DNA of 52,993 nucleotides from NCBI GenBank assembly GCA_035477595.1, contig DATIKM010000094.1, positions 1 to 52,993 on the forward strand. Reading direction: 5' to 3'. Of this stretch, positions 28,691 to 37,393 are shown one piece after another; within the stretch, counting starts at the first letter, position 1, and every line of letters starts with the position of its first letter. The DNA is from DATIKM01 sp035477595. GTDB taxonomy: Bacteria; Armatimonadota; Chthonomonadetes; Chthonomonadales; CAJBBX01. The notes under the pieces were generated by a model that saw nothing but the letters and a program-made list of their open reading frames with translations, had not been told where the DNA came from and made no database searches. A program made the translations under genes and the position numbers.

Positions 28691-30433
28691 TCAGCGGTTG
28701 GAGTTGGCCGACGATCGAACCGTGACGCTCGTTAGCCCCGGCACCGAGGCCGTCAGGACGCGGTCCGTCTCGAAATCCCACACCACCTCGGCCGTCGCCG
28801 CGCCGGCAGCGTCCGTGGTCACCGACGAGCGGTCGGTCGACCCGCCGCGTGCCATGAGCGCCACCGACACGCCGGGCACTCCATTGCCATGGCGGTCGAT
28901 GACGGTGAGCCGGACCGTGTTCCGGTCCCAAGGGTCGTTCGGGGCCGCCCCCAGCGTCGCTCGCAGATGCGCCGGCGCGCCAGGTAGCACCGTGACCAGG
29001 CGGCGTGTGCGTATGGAGCCAGCGATGGACACAACGGTGTGGACCCCCGCCCGGACGCTGCGGAACACGCCGGCCTGATCCACCAATCCGCGCCCCTCCA
29101 CCGTGCCCCAGAGAGCCGGCCCCTCGCTGCCCGGGATCGCGCAGGCGACAGGATCTCCCGCAGCCGCCTGCAGAGGCTCGGCCTCGATGTCGGCGACAGG
29201 CGCCGTCGGGTCGAGCGGGTCGGCGAACACGACCAGCGCGTTCGCCACGGGACGGGGAGACCCGTCCGACGGGGCGTTAAGCACCAGGCCGCGAGCGACC
29301 ATCGTCGTGGAGCCGCCACCATCCAGGTTGATGGCGTCGGTCGCTCCCAGCCTCTTCATCGTGGCGGCAAGCTCTGCGAGCGACATTCCGCGGCTGTGGC
29401 GCTGGCGGCCATCCACCGTGACAAGGAGCAGCCTTCCGTCCGGGGTCACCCCGGCCGCCGTGCGCGGGTGTGTGCGTAGGGTAAACGTCGCTTCGTCGAA
29501 GCCCTGCTCGCGCCCATCGACGAGGGTGGCGCCCTGGCGCAGGAGCCACGGTCCGCCGCTGACAGCCTCCGTTACGTCATCCCACACGCTGCGATCGAGA
29601 CGCCCGCGCAAGGAACCCGCCCGTGACGCGAAGTCGCCTCGGGGCCTTCCGTCCGGGGCGCTGTTGCTCACCAGGTCGAAGCGGAAGGAGACCTCGGAGC
29701 CGACCACCAGACGTTCCCGCAACCAGTCGGCACCTCGTCCGAGCCCGACGAGCACCAGGCCCGACGGGGGAATGGGGGCCTGTGGCGTGCCCGGCCCCGT
29801 GCTCTCCACGCGCCCTGTCAGTAACCGGCCAGGCTGAATATGCGGAGGGGTTCCGCCCAGCACGGCAGTCCAGTGGGCGCTGGTGGCGCGAATGCGCGAT
29901 CCGAAGACCGGCTTCAGGACGCAGACCTCCCCGTCATTCGGGATCCGGTTCACACCGTCCAGCGCGCGCTCGGCCCCATCCGACGCTCTCAACACGCCGA
30001 CGCTCAGCAGAGTGTCGAACCGGACCTGGCCTGTCGCGGTCACACCGAGGGCAACGCGGTTGGCCATCGGCTCGCTGACCATTGCGCCGTGTTGAATCGC
30101 CATGCCGAGGGGGTCGCCCGTGAACGGGAAGTAGTCGGCGTTCACGGCTGCCAGGGCGCCCAGCCGGTTGCACAGCTCGTGGACGGTCTCACGGCCCTTG
30201 GCAGGCTCGTCCGTGATCACGACGTCGCGCCCGAGTGCGGAGCGGACGCGCACGCCGTCCGCCCGGAGGTCGACGCGTAGCGCATTGACGAGCAACCGGC
30301 CGGTAGGGATGGCGATGGACTCCTGGAGGTGCTCGACCCCGCGCGCGATGGGGCGCCAGTCCAGTTGCGCCATCGCGGGCACGGCGGTGAACGCGAGGAG
30401 CCATAGGGTCAGGAGGGTTCTGTGGCGGGCCAC
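28691..30433 (-). CDS. Secreted phosphodiester glycosidase-like (NAGPA) protein with Ig-like C-terminus
   Basis: 580 residues from a GTG at 30433 (GGAG nine bases upstream). Signal peptide RHRTLLTLWLLAFTAVPAMA, cleaved before QLDW. Residues about 40-410 are a phosphodiester glycosidase domain (NAGPA/DUF2233 family), with AAVNADYFPFTGDPLGMAI, SGGPWLLRQG, RTAAGVTPDGRLLLVTVDGR and the active-site block DAINLDGGGSTTMV. The enzyme family cleaves GlcNAc-1-phosphodiester bonds and has relatives in exopolysaccharide loci. The last 100 residues (APAHLRATLGAAPNDPWDRN, then GVSVALMARGG) match a bacterial Ig-like (Big_1) domain. It runs against the ParA series and may act on a surface polymer. A -10 box TATAAT lies at 30474-30469. 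Confidence 0.88.
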   Translation of the reverse strand: MARHRTLLTLWLLAFTAVPAMAQLDWRPIARGVEHLQESIAIPTGRLLVNALRVDLRADGVRVRSALGRDVVITDEPAKGRETVHELCNRLGALAAVNADYFPFTGDPLGMAIQHGAMVSEPMANRVALGVTATGQVRFDTLLSVGVLRASDGAERALDGVNRIPNDGEVCVLKPVFGSRIRATSAHWTAVLGGTPPHIQPGRLLTGRVESTGPGTPQAPIPPSGLVLVGLGRGADWLRERLVVGSEVSFRFDLVSNSAPDGRPRGDFASRAGSLRGRLDRSVWDDVTEAVSGGPWLLRQGATLVDGREQGFDEATFTLRTHPRTAAGVTPDGRLLLVTVDGRQRHSRGMSLAELAATMKRLGATDAINLDGGGSTTMVARGLVLNAPSDGSPRPVANALVVFADPLDPTAPVADIEAEPLQAAAGDPVACAIPGSEGPALWGTVEGRGLVDQAGVFRSVRAGVHTVVSIAGSIRTRRLVTVLPGAPAHLRATLGAAPNDPWDRNTVRLTVIDRHGNGVPGVSVALMARGGSTDRSSVTTDAAGAATAEVVWDFETDRVLTASVPGLTSVTVRSSANSNR

Positions 30434-30468
30434 GGCGGTGGTCTCCGATGCGATGCGTGGTGACGCCC

Positions 30469-30474
30469 ATTATA
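30469..30474 (-). promoter_or_regulatory. -10 box for the phosphodiester glycosidase-like gene
   Basis: Perfect TATAAT on the minus strand, 36 bases before the start codon; no clear -35 hexamer. Confidence 0.45.
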
Positions 30475-30533
30475 CCGAGGCTTCGCAACGAGGGTTGACA
30501 GGATTCGGGCCGGGGCCGCGCGTACTGACCAGC

Positions 30534-32708
30534 ATGGAGGGTCCATTGGCGCGTGCGCGCATGTCGGTGGGCAGGGGCGTAACCAGCACCGGAGACCGGC
30601 GGTTCTTCAGTCGTGAGCTGAGCTGGCTGGAGTTCAACTACCGCGTTCTCGAGGAGGCCATGGACTGCCGGCACCCGCTCCTCGAGCGGGCGAAGTTCCT
30701 CGCGATCTTCCACAGCAACCTCGACGAGTTCTTCATGGTCCGCGTCTCAGGGCTGAAGGAGCAGGTGGAGTCCGGGATGCTGGAGCCCAGCGACGACGGC
30801 CTCACACCGCCGGAGCAACTCGCGATGATCCGCGAGCGCGCGCTCGCCTACCAGGACCTCGCGGCGGCAGTGTGGTCTCGCGATCTGTGTCCCCTGCTCG
30901 GCGAGCACGGCGTCCGCCTGTGTGCACTGAACGAACTGACCGACACGGAGCGCCGTGCGCTCGATAGCTACTTCCTGACGACGGCGTATCCCGTGCTTAC
31001 GCCGCTGGCGGTGGACCCGACGCTTCGGTTTCCCCACATCTCCAACCTGAGCCTGAGTCTCGCCGTCGCTTTGCGCACGGCTGACGGCGCCGAGCGGTTC
31101 GCGCGGGTCAAGATTCCGCAGGTTCTGCCGCGGCTGCTGCCGGTGCCCGACATGGGAAACGGCGACAGCACAGGACCTCGCGCTCGTGAGGCAAAGCTTG
31201 TCTGGCTCGAGGACCTGATCGGCGCGAACCTCGGTCAGCTCTTCCGCGGCCTGACCGTGGTGGGCTGCTATGCCTTCCGCGTAATCCGCGATGCCGACCT
31301 GGAGATCCGCGAGGACGAGGCGGGGGACTTGCTCCAGCGGATCGAGCGCAGCCTGGTGCGGCGCCGGTTCGGGAGTGTCACGCGGCTCGTCGTCGAGAGC
31401 CGGATGCCCTCGCGCGTCCGGCAACTGCTCATGCACCACCTGGAGGCCGGCCCAGAGGACGTCTACGAGACGGCGGGACCGCTCGGCCTGAGCGACCTGA
31501 TGGCGCTCTGCGACCTTGACCGTCCGGACCTCAAGGACCGGCCGTTCCAGCCCGTCGTGCCGCCGGTGTTCCGCACCGCGCCGGACGTGTTCGCGGCCAT
31601 ACGCGCCGGAGACATCCTGCTGCACCACCCCTATGACAGCTTCGACCCCGTGGTGGAGTTCGTGCGCGCTGCCGCCGCCGACCCCGATGTGCTCGCCATC
31701 AAGCAGACCATCTACCGCGTGGGCAGCAAGTCGCCCATCGTCGAGGCGCTGGCGCAGGCCAGCCTGAATGGCAAGCAGGTTTCGGTGCTTGTCGAGCTCA
31801 AGGCTCGGTTTGACGAGGAGAACAACATCGAGTGGGCCCGAGCCCTCGAGCGCGTTGGCGCCCATGTGGTCTACGGCGATATGACGATGAAGACGCACTG
31901 CAAGGTGCTCTTCGTCGTGCGCAGGGAGCCTGACGCCATCCGCCGCTACGTGCATCTGGGCACCGGCAACTACAACGCCAGGACGGCGCGTCTGTACACC
32001 GATCTCGGCATCTTCACTTGCGACCCCGACATCGCCGAAGACGTGACGGCGTTGTTCAACTCGCTGACGGGCTACAGCGTCCAGAGCGAGTACCGCAAGC
32101 TTCTTGTGTCGCCTCGCAGCATTCGCAAGGGCCTCTTAGAGCGCATCGACCGGGAGATCGAGCATGCTAGGGAGGGCCGCGGCGGGCGCATCATCCTGAA
32201 GATGAACTCGCTGACCGATTCCCGGTCCGTGGAGGCGCTCTACCGGGCGAGCGAGGCCGGCGTTAAGGTCGATCTCATCATTCGAGCGAGCTGCTGCCTG
32301 GTGCCCGGCGTGCCGGGGCTGAGCGAGAACATCCGCGTCATCAGCATCGTGGGACGGTTCCTGGAGCACCACCGGCTCTACTACTTCCGGAACGGGGGCG
32401 GCGCCGCAGATGAGGTGTGGCTTGGCAGTGCCGACATGATGCAGCGCAACCTCGACCGACGTGTAGAGACGTTGTTCCCGGTCGACGACCCGGGGATCCG
32501 CCGGTGGCTTGTGGACGGTGTCCTGGGGGCGTACCTTCGCGACACAGTGCAGGCCAGGCAGTTGCTGCCGGACGGGCGCTATGAGCGCATCGCTCCTCCC
32601 GACGGCGCCTCGTTGTTCGACTCGCAGGCGCACTTTCTGGTTGCCGGCCCGAGCGCCAAACCGCGCGCGCGACGCAAGGCGCGCAAGGCCGCGCGCGCCG
32701 GTGGCTGA
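30534..32708 (+). CDS. ppk: Polyphosphate kinase 1
   Basis: 724 residues from the ATG at 30534 (an ATG nine codons later is equally possible; neither has a clear ribosome binding site). The conserved start RFFSRELSWLEFNYRVLEEA and the LDEFFMVRVSGLKEQVESG block belong to the PPK1 N domain. The catalytic C1 domain holds the autophosphorylated histidine in MTMKTHCKVLFV and HLGTGNYNARTARLYTDLG; the C2 domain has IVGRFLEHHRLYYF and GSADMMQRNLDRRVETLFP. It polymerises the gamma phosphate of ATP into polyphosphate and works in reverse. The last 25 residues are an Arg/Lys/Ala-rich tail. Stand-alone gene; its ppx partner is not in the window. Confidence 0.96.
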   Translation: MEGPLARARMSVGRGVTSTGDRRFFSRELSWLEFNYRVLEEAMDCRHPLLERAKFLAIFHSNLDEFFMVRVSGLKEQVESGMLEPSDDGLTPPEQLAMIRERALAYQDLAAAVWSRDLCPLLGEHGVRLCALNELTDTERRALDSYFLTTAYPVLTPLAVDPTLRFPHISNLSLSLAVALRTADGAERFARVKIPQVLPRLLPVPDMGNGDSTGPRAREAKLVWLEDLIGANLGQLFRGLTVVGCYAFRVIRDADLEIREDEAGDLLQRIERSLVRRRFGSVTRLVVESRMPSRVRQLLMHHLEAGPEDVYETAGPLGLSDLMALCDLDRPDLKDRPFQPVVPPVFRTAPDVFAAIRAGDILLHHPYDSFDPVVEFVRAAAADPDVLAIKQTIYRVGSKSPIVEALAQASLNGKQVSVLVELKARFDEENNIEWARALERVGAHVVYGDMTMKTHCKVLFVVRREPDAIRRYVHLGTGNYNARTARLYTDLGIFTCDPDIAEDVTALFNSLTGYSVQSEYRKLLVSPRSIRKGLLERIDREIEHAREGRGGRIILKMNSLTDSRSVEALYRASEAGVKVDLIIRASCCLVPGVPGLSENIRVISIVGRFLEHHRLYYFRNGGGAADEVWLGSADMMQRNLDRRVETLFPVDDPGIRRWLVDGVLGAYLRDTVQARQLLPDGRYERIAPPDGASLFDSQAHFLVAGPSAKPRARRKARKAARAGG

Positions 32709-32804
32709 CCTCGCGCGCACTCCGGCGTGCGTCGGGCTAGCCGACCCCTTGTGCGCGGCCGCACCATCATGCCCTGGCGTCCGCCCGCGCTGCCGCACGT
32801 CAGG

Positions 32805-32848
32805 CGAGCGCACGCATCCTCTGGCAGCCTCGCACGAGCGCACGCATC
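32805..32848 (+). repeat. Two direct repeats upstream of the nuo operon
   Basis: The 14-base sequence CGAGCGCACGCATC occurs at 32805-32818 and at 32835-32848, exactly 30 bases apart (about three helical turns). The second copy overlaps the expected -35 of the TAGAAT promoter, which fits a pair of activator or repressor sites. Confidence 0.5.
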
Positions 32849-32859
32849 GGTGCTTCGGG

Positions 32860-32865
32860 TAGAAT
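32860..32865 (+). promoter_or_regulatory. -10 box of the nuo operon
   Basis: TAGAAT 87 bases before the nuoA ATG, in the 244-base gap after ppk. The -35 is poor, which would suit an activator-dependent promoter using the direct repeats next to it. Confidence 0.45.
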
Positions 32866-32952
32866 GTCCGGGGTCGCCGCCCGCTCGAACCCCCAGGGTT
32901 GCGGTGTGCTCGCACAGGCGTTCACAGGCCGACCGTGAGGAGAGGGTAGCCC

Positions 32953-33453
32953 ATGCTGGCAAGCTATGTGCCAGTCCTGGTGATGATGTTCCTCGCAGCC
33001 ATCGTGGCGACCGCCATGATCGCGATGTCGGCTCTCCTCGGTCCGCGCAAGCCCACCCGTCACAAGCAGGAGCCCTACGAATGCGGAATGGCGCCGGTCG
33101 GGTCCGCGCGCGAACGTTTCCCGGTGCGCTTCTACCTGATCGCCATGTTCTTCATCATCTTCGACATCGAGGTGGTGTTCCTGTACCCATGGGCGGTGAC
33201 GTTCCGCGGCACCGATGATGCGATGCAGCCGTTCCTGTTTGCGCAGATGGCAGTGTTCGTGGGAATCCTCTTCATCGGCTACCTCTACTTGCTGGGCAAG
33301 GGGGCGCTGAACTGGGATGACTCGGAGGACAAGACCTCTCGCGCAAGCGCCGAGGTCCGAGCACGACGCATGCCCATACGGTTCGGCAACGAGGCGAGCG
33401 GACCGGTGAAGCTGCCGGAAGCCGGGCTCCAGGCGAAGGGTGAGGGCGCGTGA
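32953..33453 (+). CDS. nuoA: NADH-quinone oxidoreductase subunit A
   Basis: 166 residues; GAGGAGAGGG lies just upstream of the ATG. Three membrane helices: residues 7-29 (PVLVMMFLAAIVATAMIAM), about 62-82 (YLIAMFFIIFDIEVVFLYPW) and about 95-115. The conserved quinone-side loop reads YECGMAPVGSARERFPVRFY. It belongs to the membrane arm near the quinone site of Complex I. A hydrophilic C-terminal tail of about 50 residues makes it longer than the usual 120-147. Its stop overlaps the nuoC start (GTGA). nuoB, which normally follows, is missing. Confidence 0.96.
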   Translation: MLASYVPVLVMMFLAAIVATAMIAMSALLGPRKPTRHKQEPYECGMAPVGSARERFPVRFYLIAMFFIIFDIEVVFLYPWAVTFRGTDDAMQPFLFAQMAVFVGILFIGYLYLLGKGALNWDDSEDKTSRASAEVRARRMPIRFGNEASGPVKLPEAGLQAKGEGA

Positions 33454-34121
33454 GCGACGCCCAGCCCGCCGTCGCGCCGGGACCGGCCTGCCCGGAGGCG
33501 GCGCTGCTTGAGGAGCGCCTGCCCGGCGTCGTGCTCGACGTGGCCAGCGCGCGCGGCGAGCTACGGATCACCGTCGAGCGCGAGCGTGTGGTCGAGGCGC
33601 TGTCGCTCCTTCGAGACGACCCTGCGCTCGACTACCGGTTCTTCTCGGAGTGCCTTGCGGTCGACTACCTCGACCCGAGCACTGGCGAGCCCATCCTCGG
33701 CAAGCGGCACCGGTTCGAGGTCGTCTACAACCTGTACTCCGTGCGAGACCCGGCCACCGGGCGAGGCACCGGCCGGCGGGTGTTCGTGAAGGTGCGCGTG
33801 CCCGGCGATGACCCCACGGTGCCCACGGTGACCGGAGTCTACGCGGGGGCAGACTTCCCGGAGCGCGAGGTTTTCGACCTGTTCGGCATCCGCTTCGAGG
33901 GTCACCCGGACCTGCGACGCATCCTGATGCCGGACGACTGGATCGGGCATCCGCTGCGCAAGGACTACCCGCTGGGCGGCGAGCGAGTGCAGTTCGCCGA
34001 CGGCACCTACGGCCCGGCAATCTCGGACCGGGTGGTGCAGCACGCCGGCGAGAGCTTCCATGGTCTGACAGGGAGCGAGGCGGAGCCCGCTCCAGGCCGT
34101 CCGGCCACACCCGGTCTCTAG
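33450..34121 (+). CDS. nuoC: NADH-quinone oxidoreductase subunit C
   Basis: 223 residues from a GTG that overlaps the nuoA stop (GTGA), so the two are translationally coupled. The 30-kDa subunit signature is clear: RFEVVYNLYSV, VFVKVRVPGDDPTVPTVTGV, ADFPEREVFDLFGIRFEGHP, LRRILMPDDWIGHPLRKDYP. It forms part of the connecting module under the quinone site, next to NuoB, NuoD and NuoI in the assembled enzyme. The N-terminal 20 residues are Ala/Pro-rich. It is a separate protein, not the NuoCD fusion found in E. coli. Confidence 0.96.
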   Translation: MSDAQPAVAPGPACPEAALLEERLPGVVLDVASARGELRITVERERVVEALSLLRDDPALDYRFFSECLAVDYLDPSTGEPILGKRHRFEVVYNLYSVRDPATGRGTGRRVFVKVRVPGDDPTVPTVTGVYAGADFPEREVFDLFGIRFEGHPDLRRILMPDDWIGHPLRKDYPLGGERVQFADGTYGPAISDRVVQHAGESFHGLTGSEAEPAPGRPATPGL

Positions 34122-34172
34122 GGCAGGCGTGCCGGCGCGTTGCGCGCCGGGGCGAGACCAAGGCGATCCGCG

Positions 34173-35408
34173 ATGAGCGAGACACCCGCACAACCGAACT
34201 GGCAGGCGGCCCGCTCACTGGGCGTGCAGATCGACCCCATCGACGAGAGCACGATGGTGGTCAACATGGGCCCGCAGCATCCCGCCACGCACGGTGTGCT
34301 ACGCCTCGTGATCGAGCTGGATGGCGAGACGGTCGTCAAGTGCACGCCGCATATGGGCTATCTGCACACGGGGATCGAGAAGACCGGCGAGTACCAGACC
34401 TACATGAAGGCGGTCACGATAACTGACCGCATCGACTATCTGGCTTCTCACACCAACAACTTGGCCTACGCGCTGGCGGTGGAACGGCTTCTCGGCGTGG
34501 AGCCTCCCCCACGCGGACACTACCTGCGCGTGGTGCTGTCCGAGGTACAGCGCATCGCGAGCCACCTGGTCTGGCTCGGCACGCACGCGCTCGACATCGG
34601 GGCCATGACCGTCTACTTCTTCGCGTTCCGCGAGCGCGAGAAGTTGCTGGACCTCACCGAGATGATGTCCGGAGTCCGGATGATGCCCTCCTGGATCGTT
34701 CCGGGCGGGCTTCGCGGGGACGCGCCGGAGGGGTGGTTCGAGCGCGTCAAGGCGGTCATGGACGAGCTCCCGCGCCGGCTTGACGACTACGAGACGCTGC
34801 TCGACCAGAACCCAATCTGGCGTCTGCGGACGCAGGGCGTCGGCATCGTCTCGGTGGACGACTGCCTCGCTCTGGGAGTGAGCGGGCCCACTCTGCGCGC
34901 TTCCGGTCTGGCACACGACCTGCGCAAGGCCGCGCCTTACTGCCGCTTCGAGGACTTCGACTTTGGCGTGCCCACCGGCAAGTTCGGCGACGTGTACGAC
35001 CGCTATCGGGTCCGCATGGCCGAGATGCGCCAGAGCCGCGAGATCGTCAAGCAGGCTGTCGAGCGGATGCCGGACGGACCAGTCAACGTGGATAACCGCA
35101 AAGTGGTGCCACCGCCGCGCGCTGAGCTGGACAGCTCGATGGAGGCGGTCATCCATCACTTCAAGCTCTGGACGGAAGGCTTCAGGCCGCCGGTGGGTGA
35201 GGCGTACGTGCCCATCGAGGGGCCCAGGGGTGAGATAGGCTTCTACATCGTGTCAGACGGGTCCGGCTACCCGTGGCGGATGCACGAGCGCCCGCCAACT
35301 TTCATGAACCTTCAGGCTCTGGCGCGCATGGCGGAGGGCCGGTTGCTCGCAGACCTCGTGGCGATCATCGGCAGCATCGACATCGTGCTGGGTGAGATAG
35401 ATCGGTAG
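34173..35408 (+). CDS. nuoD: NADH-quinone oxidoreductase subunit D
   Basis: 411 residues from the ATG at 34173 (AAGGCGA seven bases upstream), 51 bases after nuoC. The 49-kDa subunit carries the quinone-binding pocket. Visible landmarks are NMGPQHPATHGVLRLVIELD at the start, whose His reaches the quinone head group, GYLHTGIEK, ERLLGVEPPPRGHYLRVVLS, SGVRMMPSWIVPGGLRGDAP and the C-terminal GPRGEIGFYIVSDGSGYPWR. The ending VLGEIDR is the normal D-x-D-R-type terminus with Glu in the first position. The enzyme part should be intact; its partner NuoB, which carries cluster N2, is not in the operon. Confidence 0.98.
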   Translation: MSETPAQPNWQAARSLGVQIDPIDESTMVVNMGPQHPATHGVLRLVIELDGETVVKCTPHMGYLHTGIEKTGEYQTYMKAVTITDRIDYLASHTNNLAYALAVERLLGVEPPPRGHYLRVVLSEVQRIASHLVWLGTHALDIGAMTVYFFAFREREKLLDLTEMMSGVRMMPSWIVPGGLRGDAPEGWFERVKAVMDELPRRLDDYETLLDQNPIWRLRTQGVGIVSVDDCLALGVSGPTLRASGLAHDLRKAAPYCRFEDFDFGVPTGKFGDVYDRYRVRMAEMRQSREIVKQAVERMPDGPVNVDNRKVVPPPRAELDSSMEAVIHHFKLWTEGFRPPVGEAYVPIEGPRGEIGFYIVSDGSGYPWRMHERPPTFMNLQALARMAEGRLLADLVAIIGSIDIVLGEIDR

Positions 35409-35463
35409 GGTCGGGCATGAGTCAGATGGCTCGCGGTCTGATGGCGGACGAGGGGGCTGCGGC

Positions 35464-36039
35464 ATGGCGTTGCTGAGCCAGGCGGCACTGGAGGAGATCG
35501 AGCGCATCGCAAGGCGCTATCACGAGCCGCGCGCGGCGATGCTTCCCGCTCTCTGGGTGGCGCAACGCGAGTACGGCGGCTGGATACCGCGCGACGCGCT
35601 GGAGGCCGTGGCATCGGCCCTGAACCAGCCCAGCGTCGAGGTCGAGGGCGTGGCCACCTTCTACACCATGTTCAACCTGCGACCCCGCGGACGCCACCAC
35701 ATCGAGGTGTGCACCTGCCTCACGTGCGGCACCCAGGGCGCGTACGACGTGCTGCACCGGCTCAGCGAGCATCTAGGCGTCGCTGAGGGGGAGACGACCT
35801 CGGACGGGGAGTTCACGCTGTGCGAGGCCGAGTGCCTGAACTGGTGCAGCCAGCCCGTCGTGATACAGATCGGCGACCGATACCATACAGGCCTTGACCC
35901 CGAATCGGCGGTGAGTCTGGTCGAGTCGCTCCGCGGCGTGGACCGGCAGCGGCCGCAGGACCTTGCTGCGGCGATAGTCGGCGTCCACCAGCCCGCGCAT
36001 CTGTCACCGGGCGACGGTGCGCCTGGCGGGCGGAGCTAG
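35464..36039 (+). CDS. nuoE: NADH-quinone oxidoreductase subunit E
   Basis: 191 residues. The thioredoxin-like domain binds cluster N1a (2Fe-2S): the first ligand pair lies in VCTCLTCGTQG (a C-x4-C pair) and the second in CLNWC (C-x3-C). Earlier blocks are AMLPALWVAQREYGGWIPRD and SVEVEGVATFYTMFNLRPRG. The tail after residue 155 is longer than usual and hydrophilic. It belongs to the NADH dehydrogenase module with NuoF and NuoG. It starts 55 bases after nuoD and ends three bases before nuoF. Confidence 0.97.
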   Translation: MALLSQAALEEIERIARRYHEPRAAMLPALWVAQREYGGWIPRDALEAVASALNQPSVEVEGVATFYTMFNLRPRGRHHIEVCTCLTCGTQGAYDVLHRLSEHLGVAEGETTSDGEFTLCEAECLNWCSQPVVIQIGDRYHTGLDPESAVSLVESLRGVDRQRPQDLAAAIVGVHQPAHLSPGDGAPGGRS

Positions 36040-36042
36040 CCG

Positions 36043-37377
36043 ATGGCGGAGCGCCTGCTCCTGCTGGAGCACCGGAACGTCGACGGGATCGACCAGATCG
36101 ATACCTACGAGATGCGCGGCGGCTATGAGGGGCTACGCAGGGCCGTCGGAATGGACCGTCAGGCAGTCATCGATGAGGTGAAGGCCTCCGGACTGCGCGG
36201 GCGCGGCGGCGCGGGCTTCCCCGCATGGATCAAGTGGAACAGCATCCCCAAGGATAGGTCGCGGCCGCACTACGTGATCTGCAACGCTGACGAGGGCGAG
36301 CCCGGCACCTTCAAGGATCGCGAGCTCATGGTGCGCCTGCCGCACATGGTGGTGGAGGGCATCGCCATCGCGGCCTACGCGACGCAGGCGGAGCGCGCCT
36401 ATATCTACATCCGAGGCGAGTTCGTGGAGGCCGCCCTGTCGATCCGGCGCGCGGTCGATGAAGCTTACGAGAGGGGCTACATCGGGCGCGCCGTGCTTGG
36501 GCGCGCCGACTTCTGCTTCGATCTGTTCGTGCACATGGGGGCAGGCAGCTACGAGTGCGGCGAGGAGTCGGCGCTCATGAGCAGCCTCATGGGCGAGCGG
36601 GGTCAGCCACGGCTGAAGTTCCCCCACGCGCCGCTGCCGGTCATCGAGGGGCTGTGGGGCGCGCCAACGCTGATCAACAACGTGGAGACCTACGCCTGTG
36701 TCCCGCACATCCTGCGGAACGGCGGCGCCTGGTACGCCACGATGGGCACGAAGGGGAGCACCGGCACCAAGATCATGTCGGTGAGCGGTCACGTGGCGCG
36801 GCCAGGCAACTATGAGGTGGAGATGGGTACGCCGCTTCTGGACCTGCTCGACCTGGCAGGCGGTGTGACCGGCGGCGCCCTGAAGGCGGTCATCCCCGGC
36901 GGGTCGTCCGTACCCATACTGCCTGCGGACCGGTGCGCTGGAGTGAACCTGGACTTCGAGTCGTGCCAGGCAGCCGGCACGATGCTGGGTTCCGGCGGAT
37001 GCATGGTGTTCCATGACCGCACGGACATAGTGGCGCTCATGCGCCGAACGGCGCAGTTCTACGCCCACGAGAGCTGTGGGAAGTGCGCGCCCTGCCGGGA
37101 GGGCACCCGCTGGATCCTCCAGGTTCTGGATCGCATTACGGCCGGGGGCGGCAGAAACTCCGACATCGACCTTCTGTCGTCGATCTGCGACCAGATCGAC
37201 GGCCGGTCCTACTGCGCCCTGGGCGACGCGGCCGCATGGCCGATTCGGGCGAGCATCAAGCACTACCGTCACGAGTACGAGCACTGGATCGCGCACGGTC
37301 GTTCGCCTGTGGGCGACGCCTTCGTGCCTCCGGTGCCCCGGCGCAACCCGCGCGCGCACACGCTGTCGCGGGCGTAG
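36043..37377 (+). CDS. nuoF: NADH-quinone oxidoreductase subunit F
   Basis: 444 residues. The 51-kDa subunit binds NADH, FMN and the 4Fe-4S cluster N3. The nucleotide motif GLRGRGGAGFPAWIKWNSIP, the FMN block CNADEGEPGTFKDREL and the GAGSYECGEESALMSSLMG loop are all intact. The N3 ligands lie in SCGKCAPCREGTRW and in the later CALGD. Its stop is followed after 16 bases by the nuoG start. It receives hydride from NADH and passes electrons to NuoE and NuoG. Confidence 0.98.
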   Translation: MAERLLLLEHRNVDGIDQIDTYEMRGGYEGLRRAVGMDRQAVIDEVKASGLRGRGGAGFPAWIKWNSIPKDRSRPHYVICNADEGEPGTFKDRELMVRLPHMVVEGIAIAAYATQAERAYIYIRGEFVEAALSIRRAVDEAYERGYIGRAVLGRADFCFDLFVHMGAGSYECGEESALMSSLMGERGQPRLKFPHAPLPVIEGLWGAPTLINNVETYACVPHILRNGGAWYATMGTKGSTGTKIMSVSGHVARPGNYEVEMGTPLLDLLDLAGGVTGGALKAVIPGGSSVPILPADRCAGVNLDFESCQAAGTMLGSGGCMVFHDRTDIVALMRRTAQFYAHESCGKCAPCREGTRWILQVLDRITAGGGRNSDIDLLSSICDQIDGRSYCALGDAAAWPIRASIKHYRHEYEHWIAHGRSPVGDAFVPPVPRRNPRAHTLSRA

Positions 37378-37393
37378 CAAGCGAGACAGGCGA

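Noticed and set aside
30495..30528. TTGACA upstream of ppk as a promoter
   Set aside because: No -10 at 16-19 bases; the nearest candidate (TACTGA) is 22 bases away.
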